Assembly (NCBI GenBank): GCA_030407085.1
Contig: CM059585.1
Span: 13,695,001 to 13,759,000, forward strand
Reading direction: 5' to 3'
Length of the DNA: 64,000 nucleotides
From: Trichopria drosophilae
Lineage: Eukaryota > Arthropoda > Insecta > Hymenoptera > Diapriidae
The position numbers were made by a program, and so were the translations under genes. Numbering within the stretch: the stretch's first letter is position 1; each line of letters begins with the position of its first letter. Shown in pieces: positions 47,496-61,038 of this stretch. The notes beneath the pieces are model-generated. The model did no database searches and was not told the DNA's origin. It saw only the letters and a program-made list of their open reading frames with translations.

Positions 47496-50196
47496 CTGGT
47501 AGTTTTCAGTAATTAATTAAAAATTTACTGCATAAAATGGCGTAATATGTCGTACAAAGCTGCATATCAATGTGATGTAAAGTATCCAGTCTATAAAATA
47601 GTCATATTTAATCAAATATTGTAAATATGGAAAGGAACCATGGTTTGGCCAAATTTTTTATTTTCACCCAAATACTTTTTATGATTATCAAACTACAAAA
47701 AATAGGAATCATTTCAGTATGTTCATTCTTATCGTCAAGTTTGAATAATGTATTATCATTTTCATCCTTCACATTTTCGACGTGCAATTTCTAATACAAA
47801 ATGGAATGTTTCTTTTTGTCTTTTTTTCTTTTATGAGCGTATTTTAGAAAGCGGCTCCATGCCCATGGTAGAGATGGTCACGAGAATCTGCCCAGAATTA
47901 TCCTAGTTTTTGGTGATCTGACTAGAAACCATCTTTATAATATGGATATTGAAATCCTACTAAAAATGACACGAATTCTGGCGTAAATCTACCGAGACGG
48001 GAGTCATTGAGACAGCTAATATAGTTTAACACGAGTGGGACAAGCTCCTACAACTTATCGACCTCGGCTCGATTCGAGAATCTCGAATACCTCTCGATCG
48101 AACTCCCAATATGGCGGCTTGCTCTCAGCTGATTCGCCTGCACATGTTGTCGCGCGATTGTTTACAAAGCTGTTGTAAAGATCAAAGCTTCATTTTGAAA
48201 GAAAAATCGTTTACATTTACCCCTGCGCATTTTGTTGAATCGATTGATCCTTACCTATTATACAATTATTGTTTTATGTCACTTTAAATATATGTTAGGG
48301 GTCGAGCGGGTTTTTATCTAGAATTCGTGTATATTTCTACCGAGATTCTACCCAATAGACATACCCATAGTCGCTAGAATAATGGCTAGTTAAACCAGTC
48401 AACTCTCTACCAGGGATGTGATTCTTTTTTTCAAGATTCTATCTGATCTATGAAGTGACTGAATGTTTTGAGATGTGTTTTTTTTTCTGAACACCAGATG
48501 ACGCACCAATTCATAAAATTCTCTCTAAAATTCTCCAAAGAGAAGTAAAGGATGTTTCGAACTGTTATCTGCGTTTTTCTGTTTAGCAATTTTCGACCAT
48601 TTCGACATTGGGAAGAACATGAATGCAACAACGCTTTTAGACTTCAGCGCCATCAGTCGTTCTAAAAAATAACCTTTGCCATATTGAATCCGAGCTTTTT
48701 TCAATTCAGACAAGAAAATGAACTGAATTTATTTGTAGGCCATGTGCAAGGAATCCTATGAAATCGAGCGTTACCTGTAAATTGTTCTATCCCCCGTATA
48801 TTTCATAATCTGACAAAATTGAATTTTCTCGGGTATTTGTTCTCTCGCGAGTCCATCGCACAATAGCCTATCGTATTTCCAGTGAAAATGAAGAAATTTC
48901 TGTGGGGCAATAATGGGTATTGCGCTCGTTTCGAAATTGGCGGTGGGTGTTAGCCCACGCATAAATCACGTATCACCCTTGACCTTACGTCGCTTGGGAG
49001 ATTGTGTGCGATTCCTGTAGGAACGAATTCGACCAGCAGTAGGTCATGGCAACCCATTCTTGCGGTATTGCAGAAATTCCTGCTGTATGAAGGTTGACGC
49101 AGTTCGCGGGTCAGACTGCGTCTGTAGTCTCGGACGTTGTATTATCGAATATCTCGAATGCTTTAAACGCCGTGTTTACATTGTAAAATGTGAACGGAAT
49201 TTTTATATTTTTAAAACAAAAAATTAGGACGCTAATTTAGTTGAAATAAAATATGCCATGAAATATCATTTGATGACTGTTTAAACTTTATTTTATCAAA
49301 ACTAGTTAAAATTCAAAAGTTTCGTATGGAAGTCACGTTTCCAGTTGCAATTGTCACAGGAGATTAATTCAATATTTAGAAAGGAAAGAGAAGGGCGCTA
49401 AATCCGTAATAATAAATTCTGTATTGAAACATCACTTTGACAGGGTATCGTTATAACTGCGCTTAATTGATTTACAAACGATGGGCTAATTGCTAGTTAT
49501 CCTGATTATTGTCCTATAATATAGAATAGGTAATATGTGCCATCGACGTAACATTACATTAATATCACAGCGGATGTAATAAACGGTGTGTACACAATAC
49601 TTCAATTGAAATAGAGTTAGTAGCATTATTCGTTATTAGCGAGCAACGTTGCATGCATTAAATTGAAATCGTTAGTTATGATATAACGTTCAATAATTTC
49701 TTCTGCAAAACCGATATCGTATGAAAATTATTAACGACCTACAATAATTAGTCAGTCAACATTTTTACGAATGGCAACAAGGCAGCATTTGGAATTATTT
49801 TATAGAATATTAAAAATAGTCTTAAAACTTACAAAAATTATAATTCAATCCTGAATATATTTGTATTTTTATGTTAAGTTTCAACTATTTTAAAATGTAA
49901 TACTAAAAAGTACCTTTACATCGATATCAGTGTAATAATAATAATTGATAGTTTAATGCATTATCTAAACCTAACAAACAAAAGGTAACATCAAAATGTT
50001 ATAGCAAATGGCCACCTGGTGTCGTGACCGATTCATTTGAATATATTTAATTGTTCCTTGCTCTAACTTCACATTTTAAAGGTGGACTTCGTACCGCTAG
50101 TATAAATACAAAGAAATATTTTCAGGAATTTTTCTCCATTCTGTTTTTTTCAATTTTCTATCAATTAACATCTAATATTCATATTTTCCAGAATCG
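47496..50196. other. Unassigned sequence, partly GC-richer at 47850-48420 and 48750-49170
   Basis: The 47850-48420 part looks like an old dispersed repeat: two stretches sharing GAATTC and TCTACCGAGA lie about 350 bp apart, and GGTAGAG motifs near its ends are inverted. Minus frames at 48431-48962 have no domain. No gene is called. Confidence 0.35.
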
Positions 50197-50528
50197 TTCT
50201 TACGAAATTTTGAAAATTTGACAATTTTTTATCTCCGAAAATATACATTTTACGATAATTATTACTGAAAATATAAATTTAAAAAGATATTTTTTATTCA
50301 GAATTGTCCAAAGAATCGAAAAAAATGTTCTCCGTTTCAAAATAGTCGAATTCCCAAATTGTGAACAAAATTTTGCCATTTTTTAAAATAATGAAAATTT
50401 AATTTTTTTGATTCGGAAAAAATTTGTTTAGATTTTTTCGACAATTCTAAATAAAAAATATCTCTTGTGAATTTGTTGTAAAGTGTATATTTTCGGAGAT
50501 AACAAATTTTAGATTTTCAAAAAAATGC
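50197..50528. repeat. Long imperfect hairpin (about 135-bp arms)
   Basis: About 50197-50331 pairs with about 50416-50528. Landmarks are TTTTTTATCTCCGAAAATAT and its inverse TATTTTCGGAGATAACAAAT, and AAAGATATTTTTTATTCAGA and its inverse. The arms are AT-rich with scattered mismatches. It probably derives from a foldback element or an inverted duplication. Confidence 0.65.
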
Positions 50529-52699
50529 AATTTTTTCAGTAAATTACCCCCTTTGGACCTCCATTGCTTAAGATTAAGTAAACAAATTTCAAGTCCAGAA
50601 ATAGGCTACGAATTTCTGGTAAAATTTCTGGTAGAGTTTTCAAAATAGCGGGCGGACAATGGCGCACAAAATTTTCTGAAAACAGTTACATAAAGATAAA
50701 AACCACGTTTTTATTTGTTTTCACTTAATCTTAGTATTAATCTTCTTCATCTTCTTCTCCTCTGGTCATCATAAAAACGAATGAATTACGTTTTGGACTT
50801 CTGAAAATATGTTGGGTTTTATTCAAATCTGTCACTAACACATGGGTATACATATTGTATTGGTTAGAATTAGGGTGTTTATAACTAAAATTGATTAAAT
50901 GTAATCATTATTGATTATCACAATTTATTTGATGATTTGTTTCATTCCTGAAATTGGTTTCGTTAAACAAATTGTTAATTTTTAGTAACATGTATAAAAG
51001 CTTTATATGATGTCACTAAATTAAATAAAAATGTTTATAGTAGTGACGTAAAAATAATTTGTTTATATATTTTTTATTTACTGTTAGGTAATATGTGTAA
51101 ATTATAATAAATTATAAAAGTAATACCTCATTTTTCGTGAGTTATATTACCGACTTCTACTTTCTGTGGATCATACTAAAGTAGAAAATTTAACACTTAT
51201 CTGAATAAAGTGGTACCATATTCAGCGTTGGTAAAAGATATATTCATGAATGCAGTCTGAAAGCATACATTTCAAACTTTAAAATCCCCTGTTTAAAAAG
51301 CTTCTATCATTTTTTGAAATGTATGTCACCTTTTTCTCTGTAACTATATTTTAAAAATTTTCACTGAAATTCATGTAATATTTTGAGTTTTATTCCCAGT
51401 TTCTATATTTAGATTTTTTCGGTTAAATTTACTCCAATTTTTATTCAATTCAAACCAAATTTATCTTGGTAACCTAAAAATAACTTCTTATGAACTCTTT
51501 CTCGATATCATAAATACGAGTCGAGAACATCAAAACGAAGCAATTTGCGAAACTTATGAATTGAAATTTCAATACGAAAACCGACATTCGAGAAACTTAT
51601 TAGGTGCAATCGAAATTTATCGTTCGCTTATAAATGATGTTATAAATATGAAAACAATTATTCATAAAACAAAATTTACGAGTGAAACCTTGGCGTTAAC
51701 GGCGCATAAATACGTCGGAGTGTCGTTCAATAATTCATAGCCCGATAACTGAAATCTGGCATCTGTATAAAAATGAACAAATTTCGTTCGTTTCCGCGCC
51801 GATAAGAGGCTGCCGTAATGACTTCATCGCGTTCCACATATTATTTCGCGTTTAATTAAGTCTATTAATGCATAGTGTGCAACGGTCCTATGCGCTAATT
51901 TCACGCATTATGTATTCCTTAAATTGACTTCGTTCCAAATGCACTTACGTGCATTTTAATTAACAAACGGCACAATTAATATTACGGTTATCTTATCTAA
52001 TAAAAATCTCCCTGGAATAATTCATTAATACCGAATATATTAATTAAAATGTAAAATGCGTTATCAAACTTGATTACTTCGGTTAATATTGCTTTTCGTA
52101 ATTATGCGCGGGATTTTGTAGAATTACTTAATTTTTTTTATAGCCGATGCGGTACGCTACTTACGAAATTTCCTAATTACGATGCTGAATTTTCCTTCCA
52201 TATTTTGAAAGTGAATGAATATGCAGTTTATTTACTACGATTTTTTTACTCCCAATAGGTATACACCATGAGATTTTCCATTACCGATTAGAAAAATTTC
52301 AAGATTGTTTGAAATTGAATATAGTACCTATAGTGGAAAATGTAAAATTCAAAATGGCCAATTCAAAATAAGAGTTGTTTATTATTTTTGATTTGGATTT
52401 TATAAAATGTTTTAAAATATAATTTTTAAAGGGAATCCTTGTTTGCCTTTGCCAAAAATTTGTACCTATTTTAATTTGCTTATAATAAAATATAAATTTT
52501 CGGTATTTTTTCCCTTCAAATAGTCACTTTCAAGAATTTTGGAATGACACAAAATGAAAATTACAGACTAAACATTTTTATTAGCAAATTTAAAAAGAAA
52601 AAAATTCAGATGTTTTACAAAAAAAATTATCAATAAAAGTAAAAAACCTCCCTATATCTATGTCTATTTTTAAGAAAAGTAATAAAAGTTTTTAAATTT
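50529..52699. other. AT-rich sequence, nothing recognised
   Basis: No supported gene or element in this stretch. Confidence 0.4.
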
Positions 52700-53130
52700 T
52701 GTTCGCCATACTGCATCCGACATTTTTAATTTTTAAAAAATAACTCGTAATTTGAAATAAGAGACCCCAAAAACCTGATTTACCCAGTTTCATAAATGTG
52801 AAATGAAATTTTTAATTTTCGGCCGCTATATTGGATCTGATATTTTGTTAAAATAACATGAGTTTCGCAATCGGTGACCTCAGAAGCTCTGTATACAAAG
52901 TTTCATACATATAAAATAAAATTTTTAATTTTCGGCCGCCATATTGGATCCGCCATTTTGAATTTTTTAAAAATAACTTGAAATACTTACCCTGAGGCCC
53001 CAAAAACTTATGAGTACTAAATTTTATCAATATTGAATAATTTTTAAAGATTTGGCCCCCTAAGATAATATTTTACACCAAAAAATAGCTTCAGTCGCCA
53101 TTTTGGAGCCGCCATCTTTAATTTTCTTAT
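52700..53130. repeat. CCGCCATATTGGATCCGCCA tandem repeat cluster
   Basis: Three to four monomers of about 113-120 bp recur, with GCCGCCATATTGGATC, CGCCATTTTGAATTTTT and an AGACCCCAAAAACCT stretch; consecutive GGCCGC starts lie at 52821 and 52934. It is the same family as at 10630-10780, 12520-12780, 34810-35270 and 38535-38640. Non-coding. Confidence 0.75.
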
Positions 53131-55429
53131 ATGTTATTACGAATATTTATAGTTGAGACATTAAAGACACGATTTTCTGAAGCTTTGAGTTAATGACTTT
53201 TCTTGTTTCACATGAAATTATGGATTAAAAAATTTTTGGAAAGGAAAAAATCGCGTTTATTGTGAATAATTGTTTGTAACTTTTTCCGCTTTTCTTATCG
53301 ATAAATTTTGATAAAGGAATCTGAAAGAGCGATCAATTTTACGTCCAGAATGTTTTGTCTGAAATTTTTTGAATTGGTTTTGTAGGGAATTCTAAACTGC
53401 TCAATCGATAAGGTAGGAATTTTCATTAAAAACCGAAAATAAAAAGTGACTGAAACAATTCTTCGAAATTCCGGCTCTGTAAGGGTAATTTTAATTACTA
53501 TAGATGGTATCCTAGAAAACATTTCAATTGTTTCCTACACAATTCGAAATTTAAAATGACGGAACAAACAGCGATTACAAAATGGCCCCCTTCACTTGGA
53601 ATAAATTTTACATAGATTCTTCTGCGAAAATTGATGAAAATGACCTGGTTGAACCATTCTGCAACTGACATCAAATTCAAAATGGCGTATCCGAATTTCA
53701 AGATAAAAAATGTCTGGAACGTTCGGCGCAATAAAATATGGACCCCCTTCCTTAGGATTTTACGAGCCACACAAATCCTCTGTGGAGAATCTCTCGGCGG
53801 CAAAATATGGTCAGCTTTCGAGAAAACGCGTGGCAAAACGACCGCGTTCTATCGGCACTTAACCGAAAGTGCATCAGGTAGCGATGCATCAGTCCGAAGC
53901 TCCCGGTTGTACTTGTTGTACAACTATCTCCGACATGGTAGTACACAGCCAGAATTTGAATACAATGAGCTGTTTTGAATTCTTATCGGTGTACGATTGG
54001 CTGTGAGCCCCGAATGCAAATTCCCGAGCCAATTAAACGTTAGTCACACTGTACGCAGGAGATTTCACGTTTTCGCACTTGTATATGGGGCGCTGCGGAA
54101 TAATGGCTCGTAACTTCCCGGCGGAAGCTCGAAAACCAGAGGAAGGAGATATTTTATGTCTTCCTGAAAAAATTTGACCTTGAAACATACGTGGTTTAAA
54201 CAATCGTTTGCGCTTTTCCTTTCCTAACCTAAAATTGAAACTTTCGACGTGTTTCCAATATTTTCGTTACATTTCGACACGACAACGGAAAGGCAGTTCA
54301 TCAACCTTTAGAAAGATATATCTGCATACGCTCAACATCTTTTCCAATCCTGGCAAAATTTCAAAGAATTTGAGTCACACAATTAAAAAATATGGCTGAC
54401 GTCGATGCACAAATCATACAACTGAGACCTAGAAACGAAGATTTGAACAATTCGAAACCGTAACTTGCCATGAATGTTTACATCGATCGAGTGATTCATA
54501 CGCTTTTACGGAACAAATTTCAACGTACTGTGGGCAAATGCTGTTCTTTTGAAAATTGTCAAACTGAAAGTCTGTTGACACAAGCCATTTTTCAAAATGA
54601 AGGATGTAAAAGACATCTATTTAATAAATTTGTCATTTTTCATAAGTTTTCATTTTTAAAATTATTTTTATATGTCTTTAGCATCAATGACATCCTTTTT
54701 TGGTTAAAAAATCTTTGTGGTGTATTCACAAGAATTATTCTATATATTCACCTCTGATAAAGTGACAAACGACTTACAGCTCTTTCATATTTCACCTGGC
54801 CGGAGTAAATATTTGTTAAGTTTTAATACTACACTTTATACGCACCAAACTTTGCAAAGGCACCATTACTGCTCCATAAAATTGTGACATATAAAGTTAG
54901 TACATATTTACGTCAACATTAATTTTTATTGCGCACTTGGCCTGAACGAAGGTTCGTAAAATTGTTACACACAACTGGGGTTACTCTCATTTTGTCGGTC
55001 ATTCGCATTTAAATGATACGCAATTTACGCGATCCTTGAAGGCGGTAATTTTGAATTAAACGAGTTACGATCATCGAGTTTCGCGTTACGAATTGCGGAC
55101 TCTTTGGTCGAGTACTGCCGGGAAATGATGAACGACGTCATGGAAAATTCGAGTGGTTAATGAAATGAATTCGTGTAATTTTGGTTATATTTTGAAATTA
55201 ACAATCTTTTGAATTGAGGTTTAAATTTATCGTCGACATTTTCATGAATATTTGACATATTTTTTCAATTTCACATGGTTACTTTTAATTAATTTTGTAT
55301 TGATGTTAAATAGTTGTTTTAACAAGTGTACAGTGTAGTAACGTTATGCAGTAACGTTATAAATCACAAACCTAAAAGCGTAGTCACCTGATTAACATTT
55401 TTAAAATCTTTCTTATATTTTTCTCTTTG
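53131..55429. other. Unassigned sequence
   Basis: A 115-codon plus frame at 53631-53978 overlaps minus frames of similar length and shows no known domain; a GC-richer stretch at about 53720-54130 may be single-copy DNA. No gene is called. Confidence 0.35.
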
Positions 55430-55990
55430 GGGCATTCCATATCAAAATATAACAAAAAGTCCTTATCTCTTATAGAAGTCTCACAATCTTTAATTTAGTA
55501 AAATTTGACATTTTTTACAACTAAATTAAAAAAACTCATTTTTGCTCTAAATACCGTGATTTTTAGTAAAAAAACTATTTAAGCAGTGCAAATCGATTGG
55601 AAATTTGTCAAGGAGTCCTGTTTCTTGTCCATTCACGTTTTTTTAGTTAACGCGTGAACAATAGATCGAAAAGAACGACTTATTCATTAAAGATTCTTAG
55701 CTTAAAATACCCATTTCGATTTGGCTCAAATTTTCAGGAAAGATAGTTGAAAGTACATACTTTGGAATGATTATATAAGCGATCTGTGTTTTTTGCTATA
55801 TTTTTAAAAAATAGCCTGAAAATTCAATTTTTTCAATGGTTTGACCCAGTTATCGCACTTTTTGCGCATGCGCAGCATTCGACAAGAAATCTGAACTCAA
55901 ATTTGGATTTCTTGGAAAATTTCCAATCAATTATGCACTTTGATACTTTATTTTAAATTATTTTCTTGGTAAATTCTATTAAAAATAACA
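55430..55990. repeat. Probable old dispersed repeat with an NRF1-like palindrome
   Basis: This stretch begins GGGGCATTCCATATC and contains the 12-bp palindrome TGCGCATGCGCA at 55863-55874 in otherwise AT-rich DNA. No terminal repeats are clear. Assignment as a repeat is by style only. Confidence 0.3.
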
Positions 55991-58011
55991 TAAATAAAAT
56001 TATTGTCTCCACTGAAATGGGTTATATCAATGAAATGCATACCTAAAAAGTGATTTCTATATTTGAAGATAAACTATATTGTAGTACAATATATTTTAGA
56101 AGCAATGGTCGACTAAAAATGGCTACGTAATGGGTTAAATTTAACACCCACAAACCTACACACACAATGAATACTTACAATTTCGGACAAAAATCACTTG
56201 GATAAATTACATGTAATGAACTGAGCGGTAACTGATGCCATGTCCACCATTTTAAAATGTATCAACTCAAAATTATCAAGTCAAGATTTATATCGTTGTT
56301 ATAAAACTTGAAAAGACATTCTATTACCTCGAATCCAAGGAACTAATAATTTTGAATACATTTGTTTCGTTATGACGCCATTTTGAATCAGACATTGCTC
56401 TTAAAAATATCCTACTATCTTGTTATTTATGTTCAACAATCGGGATTAATTTTTATTTATGCTTTTTTTGATAATAGCCCGTTTTACCAGAAAAAGCAGG
56501 AAAAATTACAAACAAAAATGTTGAAAAATTTGTTTTGAGAAATTAATAGAGCATACTTGAAACATAGTAGAAAAAGTCTCTGATATTATTCCTAACACCA
56601 CAAATCACTTCTATATTACAGTATTTAAAAAATGAATTCCAGTTGTAAATTCCCAATATTTACTTTAAGTACATTCATTATTAAGATGTAACATATTACA
56701 TTTTACGTAATATAGCGAATGTTTAATTCAATTTCAGGACATATTACCTATTACAAGCCGTACAATTCCTTAGTTCTTTTTGGGAAAACGTACCTGAAAC
56801 ATACAAAAACATTTCTTTGTTACGTATGAATTCAAACATATAATTTTACATGTCTATTTTTTACGTGATAATAAAAACTTTTCGAAAATACGAAAATTAA
56901 AGTTCAGTTAAGTTCAGGATTGAAACCGAATAATTTTTTCACTAAAACGCCAGACGGTTAGTATGTTAATTAATCGCCTACAATAGTATATGAAAGAAAA
57001 TTATAGTTGTTACTATTCAGTTTCAATAATAACTTGACATAAATGAAATATAACATGCCTTTTGTATAATACATTCAAAAATTCAATGTATAATAATAAT
57101 TTATCAACTATTAGTATTACGGATTATACAAGTATCGCAATCTTGTATTGACAAGTTTAATACACCAATTTTATTATACACAAATTTAATGAGGGTAGAA
57201 ACATTTAAAACCCATGTATTACAATTATTATCTGATTAAATATCAATAAACAAATTACCAACGCATACTACATTTATTACATAATGAAAAGCGCATATAT
57301 ACATCATAAAAATGAGTTTAAAGCGTTTTAAGTACATGTATCAGCCGAATATATTAAATATTAATTATGCCCCTTTTTCTTCATCAGAAAAATATAATGC
57401 GAAACATTTTGTGAATGTAAAACATAATTTGTAAATCAACGTTAATTTAAATGAACATTACTAATGCATGCTAGACTATAATAAAATGTCAATTGTAAAC
57501 ATATTGAAATGGTACTTTAAAATTTTAAATGTAATACTAAAATAAATGTAATATTAAATTAAAATTTGTCATAAATAAATTATTGCCATTATTTCAACAT
57601 TGATTTGCTGTTTATTTTGTCTTTATTACCATTTATTTGAAATTAAAGGTTTTATCAAATAATATATGAGTAGATTTAAATTAGTCGATTTCAAACGAAT
57701 CGACAAACATCGCTCAGGAAACAATTATTTTTAAGTTTAACTACTCTAAAATCTGCGCACGTGAATGTTTGAATCTCTAGTTCGACACTAATGGAAACTT
57801 TCATTTCTTCTTTATTAGTTTTTAGGTTAGTTTAATTAAAACACCACATAAAAACAAGAAGAATGTCGTATTTTGGTATATTATTTTATATTCGAAAATA
57901 TTAAAAATTATATTCGGAATTTTATATTGGAGAACAAAAAATATGAAAAATTTTTGGTGAACAAATTAAAATACAATACAATTATTCCGATTCTCATTAA
58001 AATCATACATA
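55991..58011. other. AT-rich sequence, nothing recognised
   Basis: Very AT-rich, with isolated CCATTTTGAATC-like fragments near 56380. No gene. Confidence 0.4.
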
Positions 58012-58212
58012 CGGTAGAGTCCCGGAATATTTGCGCCTCGCTATATTTACGTCCCAGCATATTTGGCCGGTTCCGTTTCGTTATATTTACCAGTTCCCGT
58101 TTTCTTTTTCCCCCACCTTGCGGGGTGGGACCTCAGGAAGGGCCTGTTGTGACGAAACGAATGTAACGCGACTGAGAAAAGTGGGAGAAGCGACGCTCCC
58201 CTTCTTTTTGCA
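58012..58212 (+). mobile_element. MITE family member H, 3'-truncated
   Basis: The left end (CGGTAGAGTCCCGG) and core (CCTCAGGAAGGGCCTG) are good, but the copy stops after CTCCCCTTCTTTTT and lacks the right terminal repeat. The CRE-like site is mutated to TGACGAAA. The frames over it belong to the MITE. Confidence 0.85.
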
Positions 58213-59936
58213 AATTGGAAACTTTGGTTTATTGGAAACAGTCACCAATAAACCGTAAATAGTTTCCATCGTTTTAAAATATTTTCTAACCCTACAGAAC
58301 ACCAAAAAGCCCCAGAAAGTCACACCAAAAAGTTCCATAAAAAAATGAGGTCTTGCAAAGAGCACAAAATTGGGTAGTTTAATTTTCTGCGGAAGAGACT
58401 GGGAAAATAAGCGCGGGTATCTTTAACAAAGGTTAATTTGTTTCGAGGTTAAATTATCATTTTGAAAGTTGAATTACGAGACTGGGCGCAATTTATACTA
58501 TTCACGAGAGATTTTATCCTACGTTATTACATCCGAAGACGTTTATTATTCTCAGTCGTAAATGTAACAATTGCACGGCACCGCAGAAAAAGCTCGGGAC
58601 AAGCATTAATAATATCTTATAAATTAATCTTTTTATCATTTTGAACCACGCTGGGAATCATCTCAAAGCGCAGCTACAAACTTTGATAGTTTCACCGCGA
58701 CTTTTACTGCTTAGTAAATTCTCCCACAACGCTCGGAACGCAGTCTCGTGACCGTCTTTTACTGCGCATTACACGATGTACATTTATACGTATAGAGCAT
58801 TTTCGCGTGCACCTAAAGCTATATGCATTAACGCACATTCTAGAGCTTAATCGTATCACGTAGACGCGCCGCGTCTAACTAAAATTTCATACATATTCCT
58901 GGTGCTGCCGCGTGGCTCTTGCCGTAAATTTTTCGAAATTTTCATGAAAGAAACTACGCCGACGCTCCTGGAATAGAAGTAATTTTGTTACCTTGGTAGC
59001 ATGTTTTAACGCTAAAAAGAATTGGAAAATTCATCGCTAATGTATTATAATTTTACCAAAACATAAACATTGATGTTAAAATAAAACCAAGACTACAATA
59101 TCTTAGTCTCAGTCTTGCATCAATGAAGACTAATAATACATGATCGAGATTTCTAAATGTACGAGTACTGAAATTTTTATTTTAGAAAACAAAAATACAG
59201 TCCAAATGTAGTAAAGAAGTGTAGCTTTCAAATTGTAATTTCTTCGAGAAGTGGTAGATGGCGTCTGTATCCAAAACTGAAGTCGCGCAGCATTAAATTA
59301 AAATGTAGTAAAAATTCAGTGAGTGACGGAATAAATTGAGTGAAAGCTTGCATTAAAATTTGACTACCTATACAAAAAGAATGATGTGAATGATTGACAT
59401 CTTTTTCATAAAAATATTCGACGTTCAATATTTATGCGTGACCTTTCGTGACTTTACTTTTGGGTTTAAGCGACATCTAGCGTCCCAAATAAGCAATTTA
59501 CTCGCATTTTATAAATTGTATTATAAATGTCCCATTTCATGATATCAGTCAAAGCGAAGAGAATTTCTAGTGTTTTTATATATTCTTATTAGTAAACAAG
59601 TCGGGTCGATATTTTCCAATTTCTTTATGGTCGTAAAATAGACGACGCATGGAATAGGTTCTGAAAAAACACAGGTCCGGAATTAGAACGCTGTAGAGTG
59701 ACTAAATATTCATCCCTCAATCAATTTATCGATTAGTGACGTCACTAGCAAATTTTCATATCCTGACGAAAATGAAACCGAAACGTCATGCAGATAATAA
59801 TCGATTTGAGCACGTCATGAAATTCATTAAGCTAACAATTTACGAGGAATCGGGAATAAAGTATGAACAAATGAATGGATTGAAGACAATGTGAGTATAA
59901 TTACAGTTCAATAAAATATGTATATTCAGTAGAGTC
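58213..59936. other. Unassigned sequence
   Basis: A less AT-rich part at about 58600-58990 has no recognisable frame. No gene is called. Confidence 0.4.
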
Positions 59937-60183
59937 CCGGTATATTTGCGTCTCGCTATAGTTACGTCCCCGCATATTTGTCCGGTTTCGTCTCGTTATA
60001 TTTGCCTGTCGCCGCTCTCTTTTCCCCCACCTACGGACTGGGGCCTCAGGAAGGGCCTGTGACGTCACGTCAAACGCGACTGAGAGAAGTGGGAGAACCG
60101 ACGATCCCCTTCTTTTGGTGACTGTAACGAGTCGGGAGGGGAAGGGAAGAAACCGAGTGGGTTAATATACCGGGACTCGACTG
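59937..60183 (+). mobile_element. MITE family member I, full length
   Basis: A 247-bp copy with ends CAGTAGAGTCCCGG and CCGGGACTCGACTG. The left half shows the repeated subterminal motif series CGCTATA, GCATATTTG and CGTTATATTTGCC. The core GGGGCCTCAGGAAGGGCCTG and TGACGTCA (60060-60067) are intact. Its right flank is TA, its left flank TT. Confidence 0.88.
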
Positions 60184-61038
60184 TATCTAGAAGTTTTCAA
60201 TTCATTTTCAGAATTCTTATCAGTAACACATGGAAAGACGTTTGGTAACGTCTTTTTTGGATGATGGGAAATGATTAGTGTTATATTAAATAAAGTCAGG
60301 CAAACTTATTGAACTTGAAAATAGCAGAATTTTTATTCAAGAAATTATACAAATATTTATAATATTATGAATATTGTTAATAATTGCAATGAGAGCAACA
60401 ATTTTAATTCAACTATTAATTTTCTTATCACAAGGCGGTTCAATTCACAATGAACAAAGACTTCTCGGAGTGACATAAGACAGACTTGACTTTACATTAT
60501 CAAAATTCGTCAGAATGTGATTAAGACAATGAGATCGATGGCAACAATGAATGAAAGCAGAGCTTACTTATTGAAAGGAGAGATGATAGGCCGTCGACTG
60601 CGCCAATAACAACGACATCCATCTGACGCCCCTTTTATCAATGACCTATCTGTTAAAATATTCAAGGATTTAATTGAAGAAAGTGGAACGAATCGAAGAC
60701 TTCTGAATCGAGTTTATATACGGAAGGGTCGGCCGGGTCTCGCTGATTGGTAAACATATTTTTGTGAGGAAAGTACCCATATTACAGCCATTAAAAACAA
60801 CCATTAATAATGAAAATGGGTGAAATAAGTGAAAGGAAATTAAGCAGAGAAAGAAAACTGCTCTTTTGTCAAATTTATCAAATTCACTCATTACCAAGTA
60901 CTTTTTATAGATTAAAAAGTAATTTTCACGACAAAAAAGTAGTTTTTTAACTGGGGCGTTTTTAAAATTCCAAAAATTTTGTGAAATGTTTCGTTTGTCA
61001 TTTTTTCCATAGTTTAGTACAATCATTATTATAACCTA
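60184..61038. other. Unassigned sequence
   Basis: A 118-codon minus frame at 60670-61026 has no known domain. No gene is called. Confidence 0.4.

Noticed and set aside
47850..48420. Inverted-repeat transposon with GGTAGAG ends
   Set aside because: The end match is only about eight bases and the inner alignment is too weak to call an element.
53631..53978. 115-codon frame as a coding exon
   Set aside because: It overlaps antisense frames of similar length and has no recognisable motif.
58031..58365. Frames of 75-97 codons on both strands
   Set aside because: They cover MITE family member H, and similar peptides arise from the other copies.
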